Shown piece after piece: positions 36,643 to 44,501 of a stretch of DNA of 64,000 bases. Below the pieces are notes generated by a model that had not been told where the DNA came from, searched no databases, and saw only the letters and a list, made by a program, of their open reading frames with translations. Position 1 is the first letter of the stretch; every line of letters starts with the position of its first letter. Source of the DNA: Cupriavidus pampae (GTDB taxonomy: Bacteria; Pseudomonadota; Gammaproteobacteria; Burkholderiales; Burkholderiaceae); assembly GCF_914271485.1 (NCBI RefSeq), contig NZ_CAJZAG010000008.1:62001-126000 (forward strand), read 5' to 3'. Position numbers and translations under genes: made by a program.

Positions 36643-37107
36643 TTATTGATCGCGCTCCCAGGTCTGGGTGCGGCCGATCAGGCTGATGCCGATGAAGCCG
36701 CGCACGTTGAGCTTCTTGCCGTCATCGGCGAGCGACATCTTGCACTTGTAGAGCTTGCCCGTTTCCGGGTCGAGGATCTCGCCACCGGTCCAGTCGTTGT
36801 CGCCGGTCTTGCGCAGGCCCGTCAGCAGCGTCATGCCCATGATGGGCTGGTCCTTGCGCGAGTCGGTGCACTTGTCGCAGACCTTCACCTTGGTGTCGTG
36901 GGTCTCCACGAGACTGCGCACGAGCTTGCCGCTGTACAGGCCATCCTTCTCGGTGATCTCGATCAGGCCGCGCGGCTTGCCGGTGGCGTCGTCGATGGTC
37001 TTCCACATGCCGACGGGTGTCGCCTGCGCGAACGCGGCGGCGCTGCCGGCGAACGCGAGCATGAACAGGCTCGCGCGCAGAAGGGCTCGGGGGGTCAGGA
37101 TGCGCAT
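36643..37107 (-). CDS. DUF2147 domain-containing secreted protein
   Basis: A 154-residue protein with a signal peptide (MRILTPRALLRASLFMLAFAGSAAAFAQA) and a DUF2147 domain: PVGMWKTIDDATGKPRGLIEI, a Cys pair in VKVCDKCTDSRKDQPIMGM, and LNVRGFIG near the end. Two ATGs are in frame (37113 and 37107). GGAG directly touches the first but lies six bases before the second, so 37107 is the better start. Function is unknown. Confidence 0.87.
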   Translation of the reverse strand: MRILTPRALLRASLFMLAFAGSAAAFAQATPVGMWKTIDDATGKPRGLIEITEKDGLYSGKLVRSLVETHDTKVKVCDKCTDSRKDQPIMGMTLLTGLRKTGDNDWTGGEILDPETGKLYKCKMSLADDGKKLNVRGFIGISLIGRTQTWERDQ

Positions 37108-37403
37108 TGCCATCTCCTTTGGTTAACTGGCGACGCCAATCTACTGGCGCGCGCCGATCCCTGCAATCACCAACGCCAGTTTGCGTACGCACCAGCACGC
37201 CAGCGTGCGAAGTCCGCAGACGTAGCGAGCATGCGGGAAGTGCCGTTTTTTGTCATGCAGCAAATCCAAAGCCGAATTTTTCCTCTAACGCACGCTCGTC
37301 GTTCCCTTGCATCGTCACCGTCTTCGTCGCGACCTCGCGTCGGAGACGGTGGGCCGATCGGTCGCGTCGAGGTGTCGATGCCTCGCCGACACCGATCGGA
37401 GTC

Positions 37404-37577
37404 TGACCTCGCAAATGCGAGCGTCGGGTATTCCGCGACGTTGGTCGAGGTCCATCGACACACGCCAACATGCGTTCCGACACACCATCCGACACGCGTT
37501 CGAGCGACGATGTTGGTATCGAGTTGTGACAAACCGTTGCGTTGGCGCATCACTCAGTGACCTCGCACACGCGAGCG
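37404..37577. repeat. Two 20-bp direct repeats with internal dyad, 154 bp apart
   Basis: TGACCTCGCAAATGCGAGCG (37404) and TGACCTCGCACACGCGAGCG (37558) agree at 18 of 20 bases. Each holds an inverted repeat CTCGC-N4-GCGAG, as a dimeric DNA-binding protein would read. Confidence 0.5.
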
Positions 37578-38041
37578 ATCGCACGCGTGTGTTGCGCGCG
37601 TCGGACGCGCGCGCACGGTTTGCATCGGCACGTGTGTCGCAGCGTGCGAGTCGTCGCGCGCGACGCGCGAGACCACCGACGATGCCGACGCATCGCGTGG
37701 GTCGTGCGTGCAAGCGCGGCGCGCGCGACGCCGCATCGCGTTTTCCGCAAACGTACTGTTCATGCGGGTTTCCGGTGAATGCGCGGGATCATCGAGAGTG
37801 CCGATCGCGCGCCGCGAGAGCGATGCGCAGGGTGTCGCGCGTGGGCGTCGCGCAGCGTGTCGCGCGCGTTGGCCGCATGCAAAAACGCGCGGCAACAAGA
37901 ACCGAAATCTTGCGACGAAAGGAACTTCGACACAGCGATGGAAGTCGAGAGCAACAGGTGAGTCGACGATGTTCGATGCATCGAGACCTGCGTGAGCTAG
38001 TTGGAGTCGTTCGCACGCGCAAGTTTTTTTGCACTTTTTTC

Positions 38042-38070
38042 TTAACATCATCGAACAAACGAATTATGAT
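38042..38070 (+). promoter_or_regulatory. Sigma70-like promoter in the long gap
   Basis: TTAACA (38042-38047), a 17-base spacer and TATGAT (38065-38070); each hexamer is 5 of 6 to consensus. It would start a transcript about 660 bases upstream of the H1-like ATG, or a separate RNA. Confidence 0.5.
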
Positions 38071-38488
38071 TCGCCTTGACAAGCGTCTCACTTCATTGCA
38101 GCGAGCATCGAGGCAGAAGCAACAAGCAACAAGTAAAGATGATCGATGCCTCGAACGCGCTCGGAAGAGCGAGCATGAAGACCTTCGATGCAGTGTGAGA
38201 TCGGAGCAATGCAGCGAAGCAATGCAGTCGATGCAGTGAACGAGTAGTCGAGACGCAGGCAGTTGAGCGGGTAGCCAAGGAGCACCAGAACTTTGACGCA
38301 GAACAAGCCGAGCTGGCTTTCAAAAACGCGTGCAGTGTCCTGTAGCCCAGTAACGGGATGGGCGAGCTACCCCCTGATGATTGCCATCCGCCGTGCGCGA
38401 GGCCTTGCCCGCACCGCGGTGTCACTGACAGATATCTCCTCTTACCGGACCGCGCGCCAAAGAGATGCGCGAAGCGGCCCGATCGAAT

Positions 38489-38588
38489 TTTCCAGGGCGC
38501 GGCTCGCCTGGGAAACCCGCGCGAAGACTGCCACTGCGGTCTTCGGCGACCTTCCCGCCAGCCGTTTTCGCACCGCGTGTCGCGGTGC
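38489..38588 (+). ncRNA. Three consecutive hairpins, possible leader or sRNA part
   Basis: TTTCCAGG/CCTGGGAAA (38489-38515, one bulge), GAAGAC/GTCTTC (38523-38544) and GCACCGC-GTGTC-GCGGTGC (38570-38588) follow one another in non-coding DNA downstream of the promoter-like site. No T-tract follows. No known RNA family recognised. Confidence 0.35.
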
Positions 38589-38738
38589 CCCTGCCACCGA
38601 ATTCATTAGCGTGCGGTCAGCTTATAGCCGTGCGCCGATGAATCGCTCGCTCGACTGGGGTTGTGTTGTTTCGCACCTCGGGTCGGTCGGGTCGCCAACT
38701 TAGGTCATTCGATATTCACGTTAGTGAAGGAGTTATCC

Positions 38739-39329
38739 ATGGCAACTGCTGCAAAGAAAAAGCCGGCGGCTAAGAAGGCCGCCAAGCCGGCCGCCAAGAA
38801 GGCCGCCGTGAAGAAGGTCGCCGCCAAGAAGGCCGCTCCGGCCAAGAAGGCCGTAGCCAAGAAGGTAGCAACCAAGAAGGTCGCGGCAAAGAAGGTCGCA
38901 ACCAAGAAGGTAGCTGCGAAGAAGGTTGCAACGAAGAAGGTTGCAGCTAAGAAGGTCGCAACCAAGAAGGTAGCAGCGAAGAAGGTTGCAACCAAGAAGG
39001 TTGCCGCCAAGAAGGCGCCCGCAGCCAAGAAGGCCGCGGTCAAGAAGGTTGCCGCCAAGAAGGTAGCGACCAAGAAGGTTGCAGCCAAGAAGGCCGCACC
39101 GGCCAAGAAGGCTGCCGCCAAGAAGACCGCTGCCGCCAAGAAGCCGGCTGCGAAAAAGGCTGCTGCCAAGCCTGCCGCCAAGAAGCCTGCTGCGAAGAAG
39201 GCTGCCGCCAAGAAGGCTGCCCCTGCCGCAAAGCCTGCCGCTGCGCCTGCTGTTGCTCCCGCAGTCGTCGCCAAGACCGCGCTGAATCCGGCAGCGGCCT
39301 GGCCGTTCCCGACGGGCAACCGTCCGTAA
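38739..39329 (+). CDS. Histone H1-like Lys/Ala-rich DNA-binding protein
   Basis: A 196-residue nucleoid protein composed almost wholly of Lys, Ala, Pro, Val and Thr. Residues about 30-110 repeat KKVATKKVAA; later units are AAAKKPAAKKAA; the C-terminus is neutral (ALNPAAAWPFPTGNRP). It resembles eukaryotic H1 tails, BpH1 of Bordetella and AlgP. The ATG at 38739 follows GAAGGAG. Repeated DNA units make length variation between strains likely. It should bind DNA non-specifically and affect compaction (inference from family). Confidence 0.93.
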   Translation: MATAAKKKPAAKKAAKPAAKKAAVKKVAAKKAAPAKKAVAKKVATKKVAAKKVATKKVAAKKVATKKVAAKKVATKKVAAKKVATKKVAAKKAPAAKKAAVKKVAAKKVATKKVAAKKAAPAKKAAAKKTAAAKKPAAKKAAAKPAAKKPAAKKAAAKKAAPAAKPAAAPAVAPAVVAKTALNPAAAWPFPTGNRP

Positions 39330-39392
39330 TCGTTTCGCCTCGCGCGAACGATCACGACAGGGAAGTCGCGGCGCACGCTCAGTGCGTTGCAA

Positions 39393-39417
39393 TGACCGGA
39401 TACTCTGTATCCGGTCA
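39393..39417 (+). repeat. Perfect 11-bp hairpin after the H1-like gene
   Basis: TGACCGGATAC - TCT - GTATCCGGTCA, a perfect dyad 64 bases after the stop. No T-tract follows; it may be an mRNA-stabilising hairpin or an operator. Confidence 0.7.
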
Positions 39418-39437
39418 GCATGACGGAAGTCCTGCAG

Positions 39438-39470
39438 ACCCGCCGAAGCGCTTGCCCGGCGGGTTTTTTC
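39438..39470 (+). terminator. Intrinsic terminator of the H1-like gene
   Basis: Stem ACCCGCCG (39438-39445) with CGGCGGGT (39457-39464), then a run of six T. This ends rightward transcription. Confidence 0.88.
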
Positions 39471-39486
39471 TTTGGTGCCGTCCCCT

Positions 39487-39520
39487 CGCGTATGCCCTGG
39501 TGTATGCCCTCGTGTATGCC
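39487..39520. repeat. 12-bp tandem repeat between two terminators
   Basis: Three units of about CGTGTATGCCCT (39487, 39499, 39511; the third cut at 10 bases) lie between the rightward terminator of the H1-like gene and the leftward terminator of the next gene. Confidence 0.75.
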
Positions 39521-39523
39521 AAA

Positions 39524-39557
39524 GAAAAAACGCCGTGGCCTTGCGGCTCACGGCGTT
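39524..39557 (-). terminator. Intrinsic terminator of the glycine-zipper lipoprotein gene
   Basis: AACGCCGTG (39529-39537) pairs with CACGGCGTT (39549-39557); read on the minus strand it is followed by a T-run. It lies 18 bases after the stop of the gene ending at 39576. Confidence 0.88.
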
Positions 39558-39575
39558 CCTGTCGAGTGCGGAGAC

Positions 39576-40061
39576 TCAGTGCGTGACGCGGGTAGTGCCC
39601 CCCGAAGACAGCAGGCGCACGCGCTCACCGGGGCGGAATACCTCGTCCGCTTCCTGCGTGACCGCACGCATCTCGCCGTTGTCGAGCCGGACCGTGATCT
39701 CGAGACCGCGGCGTTGCTGCAACTTGTTCTCGGCAGCGCTGCCGGCAATGCCACCGATGACCGCGCCGAGCAAGCCTGCCGCCACCGCGCCACCACCGCC
39801 ACCGATCGTGCTGCCGGCGGCGACACCACCGAGCACGCCGCCCGCAACCGTCCCGGCACCGCTCTGCTGGCCCTGGATCAGTACTTCGCGCACGCCTTCG
39901 ACCACGCCATAGCGAACCGTCTGCTCGCGCCCCGCCTGATCGCTCGTATAGACGCTGTTGGAGTTCGACCAGCTCGCGCAACCGGAGACCAGCGCCGCCG
40001 CCAGCGTGGCGGCCATCGCGAGACGTCCACCGCGCGTCGTGTGATGAGTGAAATGGTTCAT
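39576..40061 (-). CDS. Glycine-zipper outer-membrane lipoprotein (SlyB-like)
   Basis: A 161-residue lipoprotein. The signal peptide ends in a lipobox (ALVSGC). A glycine-zipper 2TM region (AGTVAGGVLGGVAAGSTI ... LLGAVIGGIAGSAAENKL) forms two tight hydrophobic helices; the C-terminal part (GLEITVRLDNGEMRAVTQE ... FRPGERVRLL) is a small beta domain, as in SlyB/PcP proteins that stabilise the outer membrane. The ATG at 40061 is preferred to an upstream in-frame ATG because the signal peptide starts there. Confidence 0.9.
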   Translation of the reverse strand: MNHFTHHTTRGGRLAMAATLAAALVSGCASWSNSNSVYTSDQAGREQTVRYGVVEGVREVLIQGQQSGAGTVAGGVLGGVAAGSTIGGGGGAVAAGLLGAVIGGIAGSAAENKLQQRRGLEITVRLDNGEMRAVTQEADEVFRPGERVRLLSSGGTTRVTH

Positions 40062-40158
40062 GGTAGTTCCCGTAAAACCGTCCCAGTAAAACAACCCCAT
40101 AAATCAGGTCGCGAGCTCGCCGAGTTTATTACTCAGTTGTACCGCTCAGTTGTGGCCC

Positions 40159-41106
40159 TCAGTTGTACCGATAACCGAATGCCGACTGGAAGCGGTTGCC
40201 GATTTCTTCGCGCGACAGCCAGTGGTTCTGCGGACCCTGTTGCGCGATCTTGAGCGCGCCCATCAGCGACGCCAGGCGACCGGTGGTCTCCCAGTCCAGG
40301 CCGTTCTCGATACCGTACAGCAGGCCGCCACGGAAGGCGTCGCCGCAGCCCGTCGGATCGACCACGCGCTCGGCCGGCACCGCCGGAATCGCGAACTGCT
40401 TGCCATCGGCAAATACGCTGGCGCCGCGCTCGCCGTGCGTGACGATGAACGCGCGCACCTTGGCCGCGACTTCGGCGCTGGTCCACGCCGTGCGCGACAG
40501 CAGTACCTGCGCTTCGTAGTCATTGACCGTCACGTAACTGGCGAGTTCAATGAACTGCCGCAGGTCCTCGCCGTTGAACAGCGGCATGGCCTGACCCAGA
40601 TCGAAGATGAACGGGATATTGGCTTCGGCGAACTGGCGCGCGTGGTGCAGCATGCCTTCGCGGCTGTCCGGCGCAACGATGCCGATGGCCGGACGCTTGC
40701 CACCGGTGAGGGCGTCGTGCACGCTCGACAGCGACGACTCGCTCATCGCGCCTGGGTGGAACGCGGTGATCTGGTTGTTGTCCAGGTCGGTCGTGATCAT
40801 CGCCTGCGCGGTGAACAGTTCGGGCAGCGTGCGCACGAAATCCGTGCCGATGCCGAGGTCGCGCAGGTACTGGAGATAGGGTCCGGCATCCTGGCCGACG
40901 GTCGCCATCACGATCGGATCGCCACCAAGCATCTTGAGCGTGTAGGCGATGTTGCCCGCGCACCCGCCGTACTCGCGCCGCATGCCGGGCACCAGAAACG
41001 AGACGTTCAGCATGTGAATCTGATCCGGCAGGATGTGTTCGCGGAAACGACCGTCGAACGTCATGATGGTGTCGTAGGCAACGGAGCCGCAAATCAGGCT
41101 GGCCAT
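40159..41106 (-). CDS. PfkB-family carbohydrate/adenosine kinase
   Basis: A 315-residue ribokinase-fold kinase. The N-terminal sugar-site region (GGCAGNIAYTLKMLGGDPIVMATVGQD) and the C-terminal anion hole with catalytic Asp (VVDPTGCGDAFRGG) are present. Relatives are often annotated adenosine kinase, but the sequence alone supports only a PfkB-type sugar or nucleoside kinase. It follows tpx on the same strand by 55 bases, with a GC hairpin between. Confidence 0.88.
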   Translation of the reverse strand: MASLICGSVAYDTIMTFDGRFREHILPDQIHMLNVSFLVPGMRREYGGCAGNIAYTLKMLGGDPIVMATVGQDAGPYLQYLRDLGIGTDFVRTLPELFTAQAMITTDLDNNQITAFHPGAMSESSLSSVHDALTGGKRPAIGIVAPDSREGMLHHARQFAEANIPFIFDLGQAMPLFNGEDLRQFIELASYVTVNDYEAQVLLSRTAWTSAEVAAKVRAFIVTHGERGASVFADGKQFAIPAVPAERVVDPTGCGDAFRGGLLYGIENGLDWETTGRLASLMGALKIAQQGPQNHWLSREEIGNRFQSAFGYRYN

Positions 41107-41121
41107 TCTTTCTCCAGAATT

Positions 41122-41138
41122 GCCCGGCGAGGCCGGGC
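41122..41138 (-). terminator. GC hairpin between tpx and the PfkB gene
   Basis: GCCCGGC-GAG-GCCGGGC, a perfect 7-bp stem with a three-base loop, 24 bases beyond the tpx stop. No T-tract; it may attenuate or protect the tpx message. Confidence 0.45.
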
Positions 41139-41161
41139 GGTCAATGTTATGAAAAGTACGA

Positions 41162-41662
41162 TTACTTGAGGGCGGCGAGAGCGGCGTCGTAGTTCGGCTC
41201 TTCCTTGATCTCGGACACGAGCTGGCTGTACGTGACGGTGTTGTTCTCGTCGAGCACCACCACCGCGCGCGCGGTCACGCCGGCCAGCGGACCGGTCTTG
41301 ATGTCCACGCCGTACTGCGACTTGAAGTCGGCGCCGCGCATCAGCGAGAGCGTCACCACGTTGGCCAGGCCTTCGGTGGTGCAGAAGCGGCTCATCGCAA
41401 ACGGCAGGTCGGCCGAGATGGTCAGCACCACGGTGTTGTCGAGGCTGCTCGCAGCGGTGTTGAACTTGCGCGCCGAGGTCTGGCACGTAGGCGTGTCGAG
41501 GCTCGGCACGATGTTCAGAACCTTGCGCTTGCCGGCGAAGTCGGCAAGCGTGACGTCCTTGAGATCCTTGCCGACGAGGCGGAAGTCGGCCGCCTTGTCG
41601 CCGGCTTGCGGAAACTTGCCTGCGACTTCGATCGGGTTGCCGCCGAGGGTGACGTTGCTCAT
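41162..41662 (-). CDS. tpx: Thiol peroxidase Tpx
   Basis: Atypical 2-Cys peroxiredoxin that reduces hydroperoxides with thioredoxin. The 166-residue protein has peroxidatic Cys60 (PSLDTPTCQTSARKF) and resolving Cys94 (RFCTTEGL), the spacing of Tpx. The ATG at 41662 gives the conserved MSNVTLGGNPIEV start and has an AGGAG upstream; the longer frame is not conserved. Confidence 0.96.
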   Translation of the reverse strand: MSNVTLGGNPIEVAGKFPQAGDKAADFRLVGKDLKDVTLADFAGKRKVLNIVPSLDTPTCQTSARKFNTAASSLDNTVVLTISADLPFAMSRFCTTEGLANVVTLSLMRGADFKSQYGVDIKTGPLAGVTARAVVVLDENNTVTYSQLVSEIKEEPNYDAALAALK

Positions 41663-41820
41663 CGTTTGCTCCTGGTCTGATGTTGGAATCGGGTGGGAAT
41701 ACGGGAACAGATGCGCGCCTGCAGCGGATGTTGCCGCACGCGTGCGCGCCGGTTCGTCGCCGGCATGCGCGGGCACCCGCGCGGGCTCACATTGGAGCCT
41801 GCCGGATACCGCGGACAATC

Positions 41821-43554
41821 TTAGGGGTAGAAAATCAGCACGCGATAGTTGGCAGCCGCCTGCTGTGTCCGGAATCGTACCCGAACCGGCAGCTCGGTGC
41901 CCGCGCGCAGGCCGCTGGTGGCGAATCCGCGCTGGGCCGGCTCCAGATACTCGGCCGGTTGCAGCACGCGGCGCAGCAGCAGCTGATCCTGCAGATCCGT
42001 CATAACGAGTTCGATCGCGGGCAATGCGGTGGTCGCGCGGCCCTGATTGCGCATCGTGACGGCAAGCAGATAGACGTCGGTGGCCTCATCCTGCTTCTGC
42101 AGCTGCGAGCTGTCGATGCGCAGGGCGTCGAGGTCACGCCAGGGCGGGATGACGCAATGCAGCGGTGCGCACGCGGCTTCGAGCAATGGCCGCAGCGTGG
42201 GGAACGTGCCGGCCAGCTGGCTGCGTGCGAGGTAGGTGGCTTCGAGCAATGCGCCTACCGCGAGCACGATGATGGCCACGCGCGCAAGCACGCGCTTGTT
42301 CGTGGGCACCGTGACCTTGTGTTCACGCTGCCGCTGCTGGCCGCGGGTATGGCGCAGGAAGTCGGGCGCGAAGCCCGGCATGCGCACGCCGTCGCCGTCG
42401 CGGTGCGTGGCCTGTTCCGCGTCGCCGCTTGCATCGGCGTCGTCACCGTTCGAATCGCCAGGCCGTTTGCCGTGCTGTGCGTCCGCGTACGGCGCCTCGT
42501 CATTGCCACGCCCGGCGTCGTCTTCGGTGTGGCGGCGGCCGAGCCAGTGCTGTGCGGTGGACTGTCGCGCGGCGCTGCCAGCGGCCGCGAATCCCGTGAA
42601 GTCGGTGGCGTCGGTGCCCTCCGAGGTGGCGGAAGGACGGTTACCGTCCTCCCCGCGCGCCTCGGCGGTCTCCGTGCGCAGGAAGCCGCTTGCGCTCGGG
42701 ATGACGGGTGCCGCGAACGGGTCGTCGGTCGTGGTCGGTAGTGGGGCGTTGGGCGCGGCGCCCGAGGTGGCGCCCGGGGTGGCGACGGCGCGCGCGCTGT
42801 AAGCGCCCGATGCCGGAATGCCTGCCGCCTGCGCCTGCGCCTGCGCGCGCGGAGGCGATTTTGCGTCATCCAATGCATCGCCAAACGCGCCGCGATCGAG
42901 CGTGGGCCACGGCTCGGGCGCTAAGGTCGCTTCCGTCGGCTCCGGCGGTTCCGTCCGCTCCGGCTCTGCCTCGGCTTGTAGTTCAAGCTCGGCGCCTAAT
43001 GTAGGCTCGGGCTCGACCACCGCATCCGTTGGGTGTTCCGCGGGGGACGCCGCAGCCGGCTCGGCCATCAGCGCCGCCGTGGGCGCGTCGTCCGATCCGA
43101 CGACGTCCGCGGCAACTTCCGGCGCGACGCCATGCGCGGCAGCCTGCGGCTCGTCGTAGCCCGCAAGCGTCTCGGACTCGGCCATCATCATCGTGGGCGA
43201 GTCGAGCGCGGGGACCTCATAACCGGGGTCGTAGCCGGGGTCGAACGGTTGCTGCGCTTCCTGCGCGTGCGCATCGGCCTGTCGTTGCGCGGCGTGCGCG
43301 AGCGCGGCCTCAATCGTCGGTGCGGTGGACGCCGGTGGCGCGGGTGAGGCGGACGGTGCGGTGACAGAAGTCGAGGGTGTCGGCGCCGGCGAGGATGGCG
43401 TCGCGGGCACCTCGATCAGGTGCTCGCGCGCATCAAAGACAGTTTCGCACTGGCCGCAGCGAACCAGCCCCTGGCGCAGACGCAACTGGTCCGCGACAAG
43501 CCGGAATGCCGTACGGCAAGCCGGGCAGCGCGTGACGAGCTTGGCGGCGGCCAT
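41821..43554 (-). CDS. Zinc-ribbon, DUF3426 domain membrane protein
   Basis: A 577-residue protein with an N-terminal MJ0042-type zinc ribbon (Cys10, Cys13, Cys33, Cys36), a very long disordered acidic Ala/Glu/Pro-rich middle (about residues 50-390), one membrane helix (RVAIIVLAVGALLEATYLA) and a C-terminal DUF3426 domain (about 460-577) ending in RVRFRTQQAAANYRVLIFYP. This arrangement with prmA is conserved in beta-proteobacteria, but function is unknown. The middle region has a different composition from its neighbours. Confidence 0.88.
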   Translation of the reverse strand: MAAAKLVTRCPACRTAFRLVADQLRLRQGLVRCGQCETVFDAREHLIEVPATPSSPAPTPSTSVTAPSASPAPPASTAPTIEAALAHAAQRQADAHAQEAQQPFDPGYDPGYEVPALDSPTMMMAESETLAGYDEPQAAAHGVAPEVAADVVGSDDAPTAALMAEPAAASPAEHPTDAVVEPEPTLGAELELQAEAEPERTEPPEPTEATLAPEPWPTLDRGAFGDALDDAKSPPRAQAQAQAAGIPASGAYSARAVATPGATSGAAPNAPLPTTTDDPFAAPVIPSASGFLRTETAEARGEDGNRPSATSEGTDATDFTGFAAAGSAARQSTAQHWLGRRHTEDDAGRGNDEAPYADAQHGKRPGDSNGDDADASGDAEQATHRDGDGVRMPGFAPDFLRHTRGQQRQREHKVTVPTNKRVLARVAIIVLAVGALLEATYLARSQLAGTFPTLRPLLEAACAPLHCVIPPWRDLDALRIDSSQLQKQDEATDVYLLAVTMRNQGRATTALPAIELVMTDLQDQLLLRRVLQPAEYLEPAQRGFATSGLRAGTELPVRVRFRTQQAAANYRVLIFYP

Positions 43555-43563
43555 GGCTGGGCC

Positions 43564-44481
43564 TCAGGATTGTGCGGAAACGTTGGTCACAGGGCGGGTG
43601 CCATGCAGGCAGACCCAGCCTTCCTCGCTGCGCCAGACCGACATCGGCAGCCATCGCGCATAGGCGGCGGCCACTTCTTCGGCCTGCCGCTCGAGCACGC
43701 CCGACAGCACGAGGCGGCCGCCCGGGCGCACGCGCGCACTGAGCATTGCCGCCATCAGCTTGAGCGGATTGGAAAGGATGTTGGCCACCACGAGGTCGTA
43801 CGTCGCCTCGGAGACCGATTCCGGTAGCGCGAAGACGGCTTCCACGCGGTTGCGCTCGGCGTTGTAGCGCGAGGCCTCCACCGCGTTGGGATCGATGTCG
43901 ATGCCGAGCGTATCGCCGGCACCAAGCTTCTTTGCCACGATCGCGAGAATGCCGGAACCGCAGCCATAGTCGAGCACGGTTTCGCCGCGCTGCACATGCT
44001 GCTCGAGCCACTGCATACAGAGGCGGGTGGTGGGATGACTGCCGGTGCCGAACGCCAGGCCCGGATCGAGCTCCAGCACCACGGCATCGGGTTCGGGCGC
44101 TTCGTGCCAGGACGGCACCACCCATAATTTTTCGCCGACGCGAATCGGCTCGAACTGCGATTGGGTCAGGCGCACCCAATCCTGATCCTCGACCGCGCGC
44201 AGCGTATGCGCGGGCACGGGATCCACGCCCAGCGCGTTGGCGGCCGCAGCCAATGCGAGGACCGGATCGACATCGTCGCCAAACAGCGCGACCACGCGCG
44301 ACCGGTCCCACGCGAGTTGCGTGGGCTCCAGCCCCGGTTCGCCGAACAGCGGCTTTTCATCGGGCGTGTCGGCATCGGCGTCTTCCACCGACACCGACAG
44401 CGCGCCCAGATCGAACAGGGCGTCGGACCAGGCTTCCGCCGAATCCTGCGCAACCTCGATCACACATTCCTGAAAAGCCAC
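43564..44481 (-). CDS. prmA: Ribosomal protein L11 methyltransferase PrmA
   Basis: Trimethylates ribosomal protein L11 using SAM. The 305-residue protein has an N-terminal substrate domain and a C-terminal Rossmann domain with ELDPGLAFGTGSHPTTRLC, VLDYGCGSGILAI and NILSNPL (usually NILANPL). Part of the minus-strand accB-accC-prmA group, 20 bases after accC. Confidence 0.96.
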   Translation of the reverse strand: MAFQECVIEVAQDSAEAWSDALFDLGALSVSVEDADADTPDEKPLFGEPGLEPTQLAWDRSRVVALFGDDVDPVLALAAAANALGVDPVPAHTLRAVEDQDWVRLTQSQFEPIRVGEKLWVVPSWHEAPEPDAVVLELDPGLAFGTGSHPTTRLCMQWLEQHVQRGETVLDYGCGSGILAIVAKKLGAGDTLGIDIDPNAVEASRYNAERNRVEAVFALPESVSEATYDLVVANILSNPLKLMAAMLSARVRPGGRLVLSGVLERQAEEVAAAYARWLPMSVWRSEEGWVCLHGTRPVTNVSAQS

Positions 44482-44501
44482 GGCTCTCCCTTGTTGCGAT
44501 G

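Larger units (their letters stand above)
37108..38738. other. 1.6-kb non-coding stretch before the H1-like gene
   Basis: No credible gene in about 1.6 kb, the longest gap of the window. The first half (to about 37980) is dense in CG-rich words such as TCGCG and GCGCG and stays open in several frames at once, but the translations are Arg/Ser/Cys-rich without any family pattern. The second half changes composition, with A-rich and GATGCA-rich sequence, a promoter-like site at 38042 and three hairpins at 38489-38588. Function unknown; a long leader or ncRNA is possible. Confidence 0.7.

Noticed and set aside
37307..38239. A 310-codon open frame in the gene-free region
   Set aside because: Product is Arg/Ser/Cys-rich with no family pattern, several other frames on both strands are open over the same DNA, and no ribosome-binding site precedes it. 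Openness follows from the CG-rich composition.
38760..39230. CRISPR-like regular repeats
   Set aside because: The repeats are codons of a Lys/Ala-rich protein without spacers.
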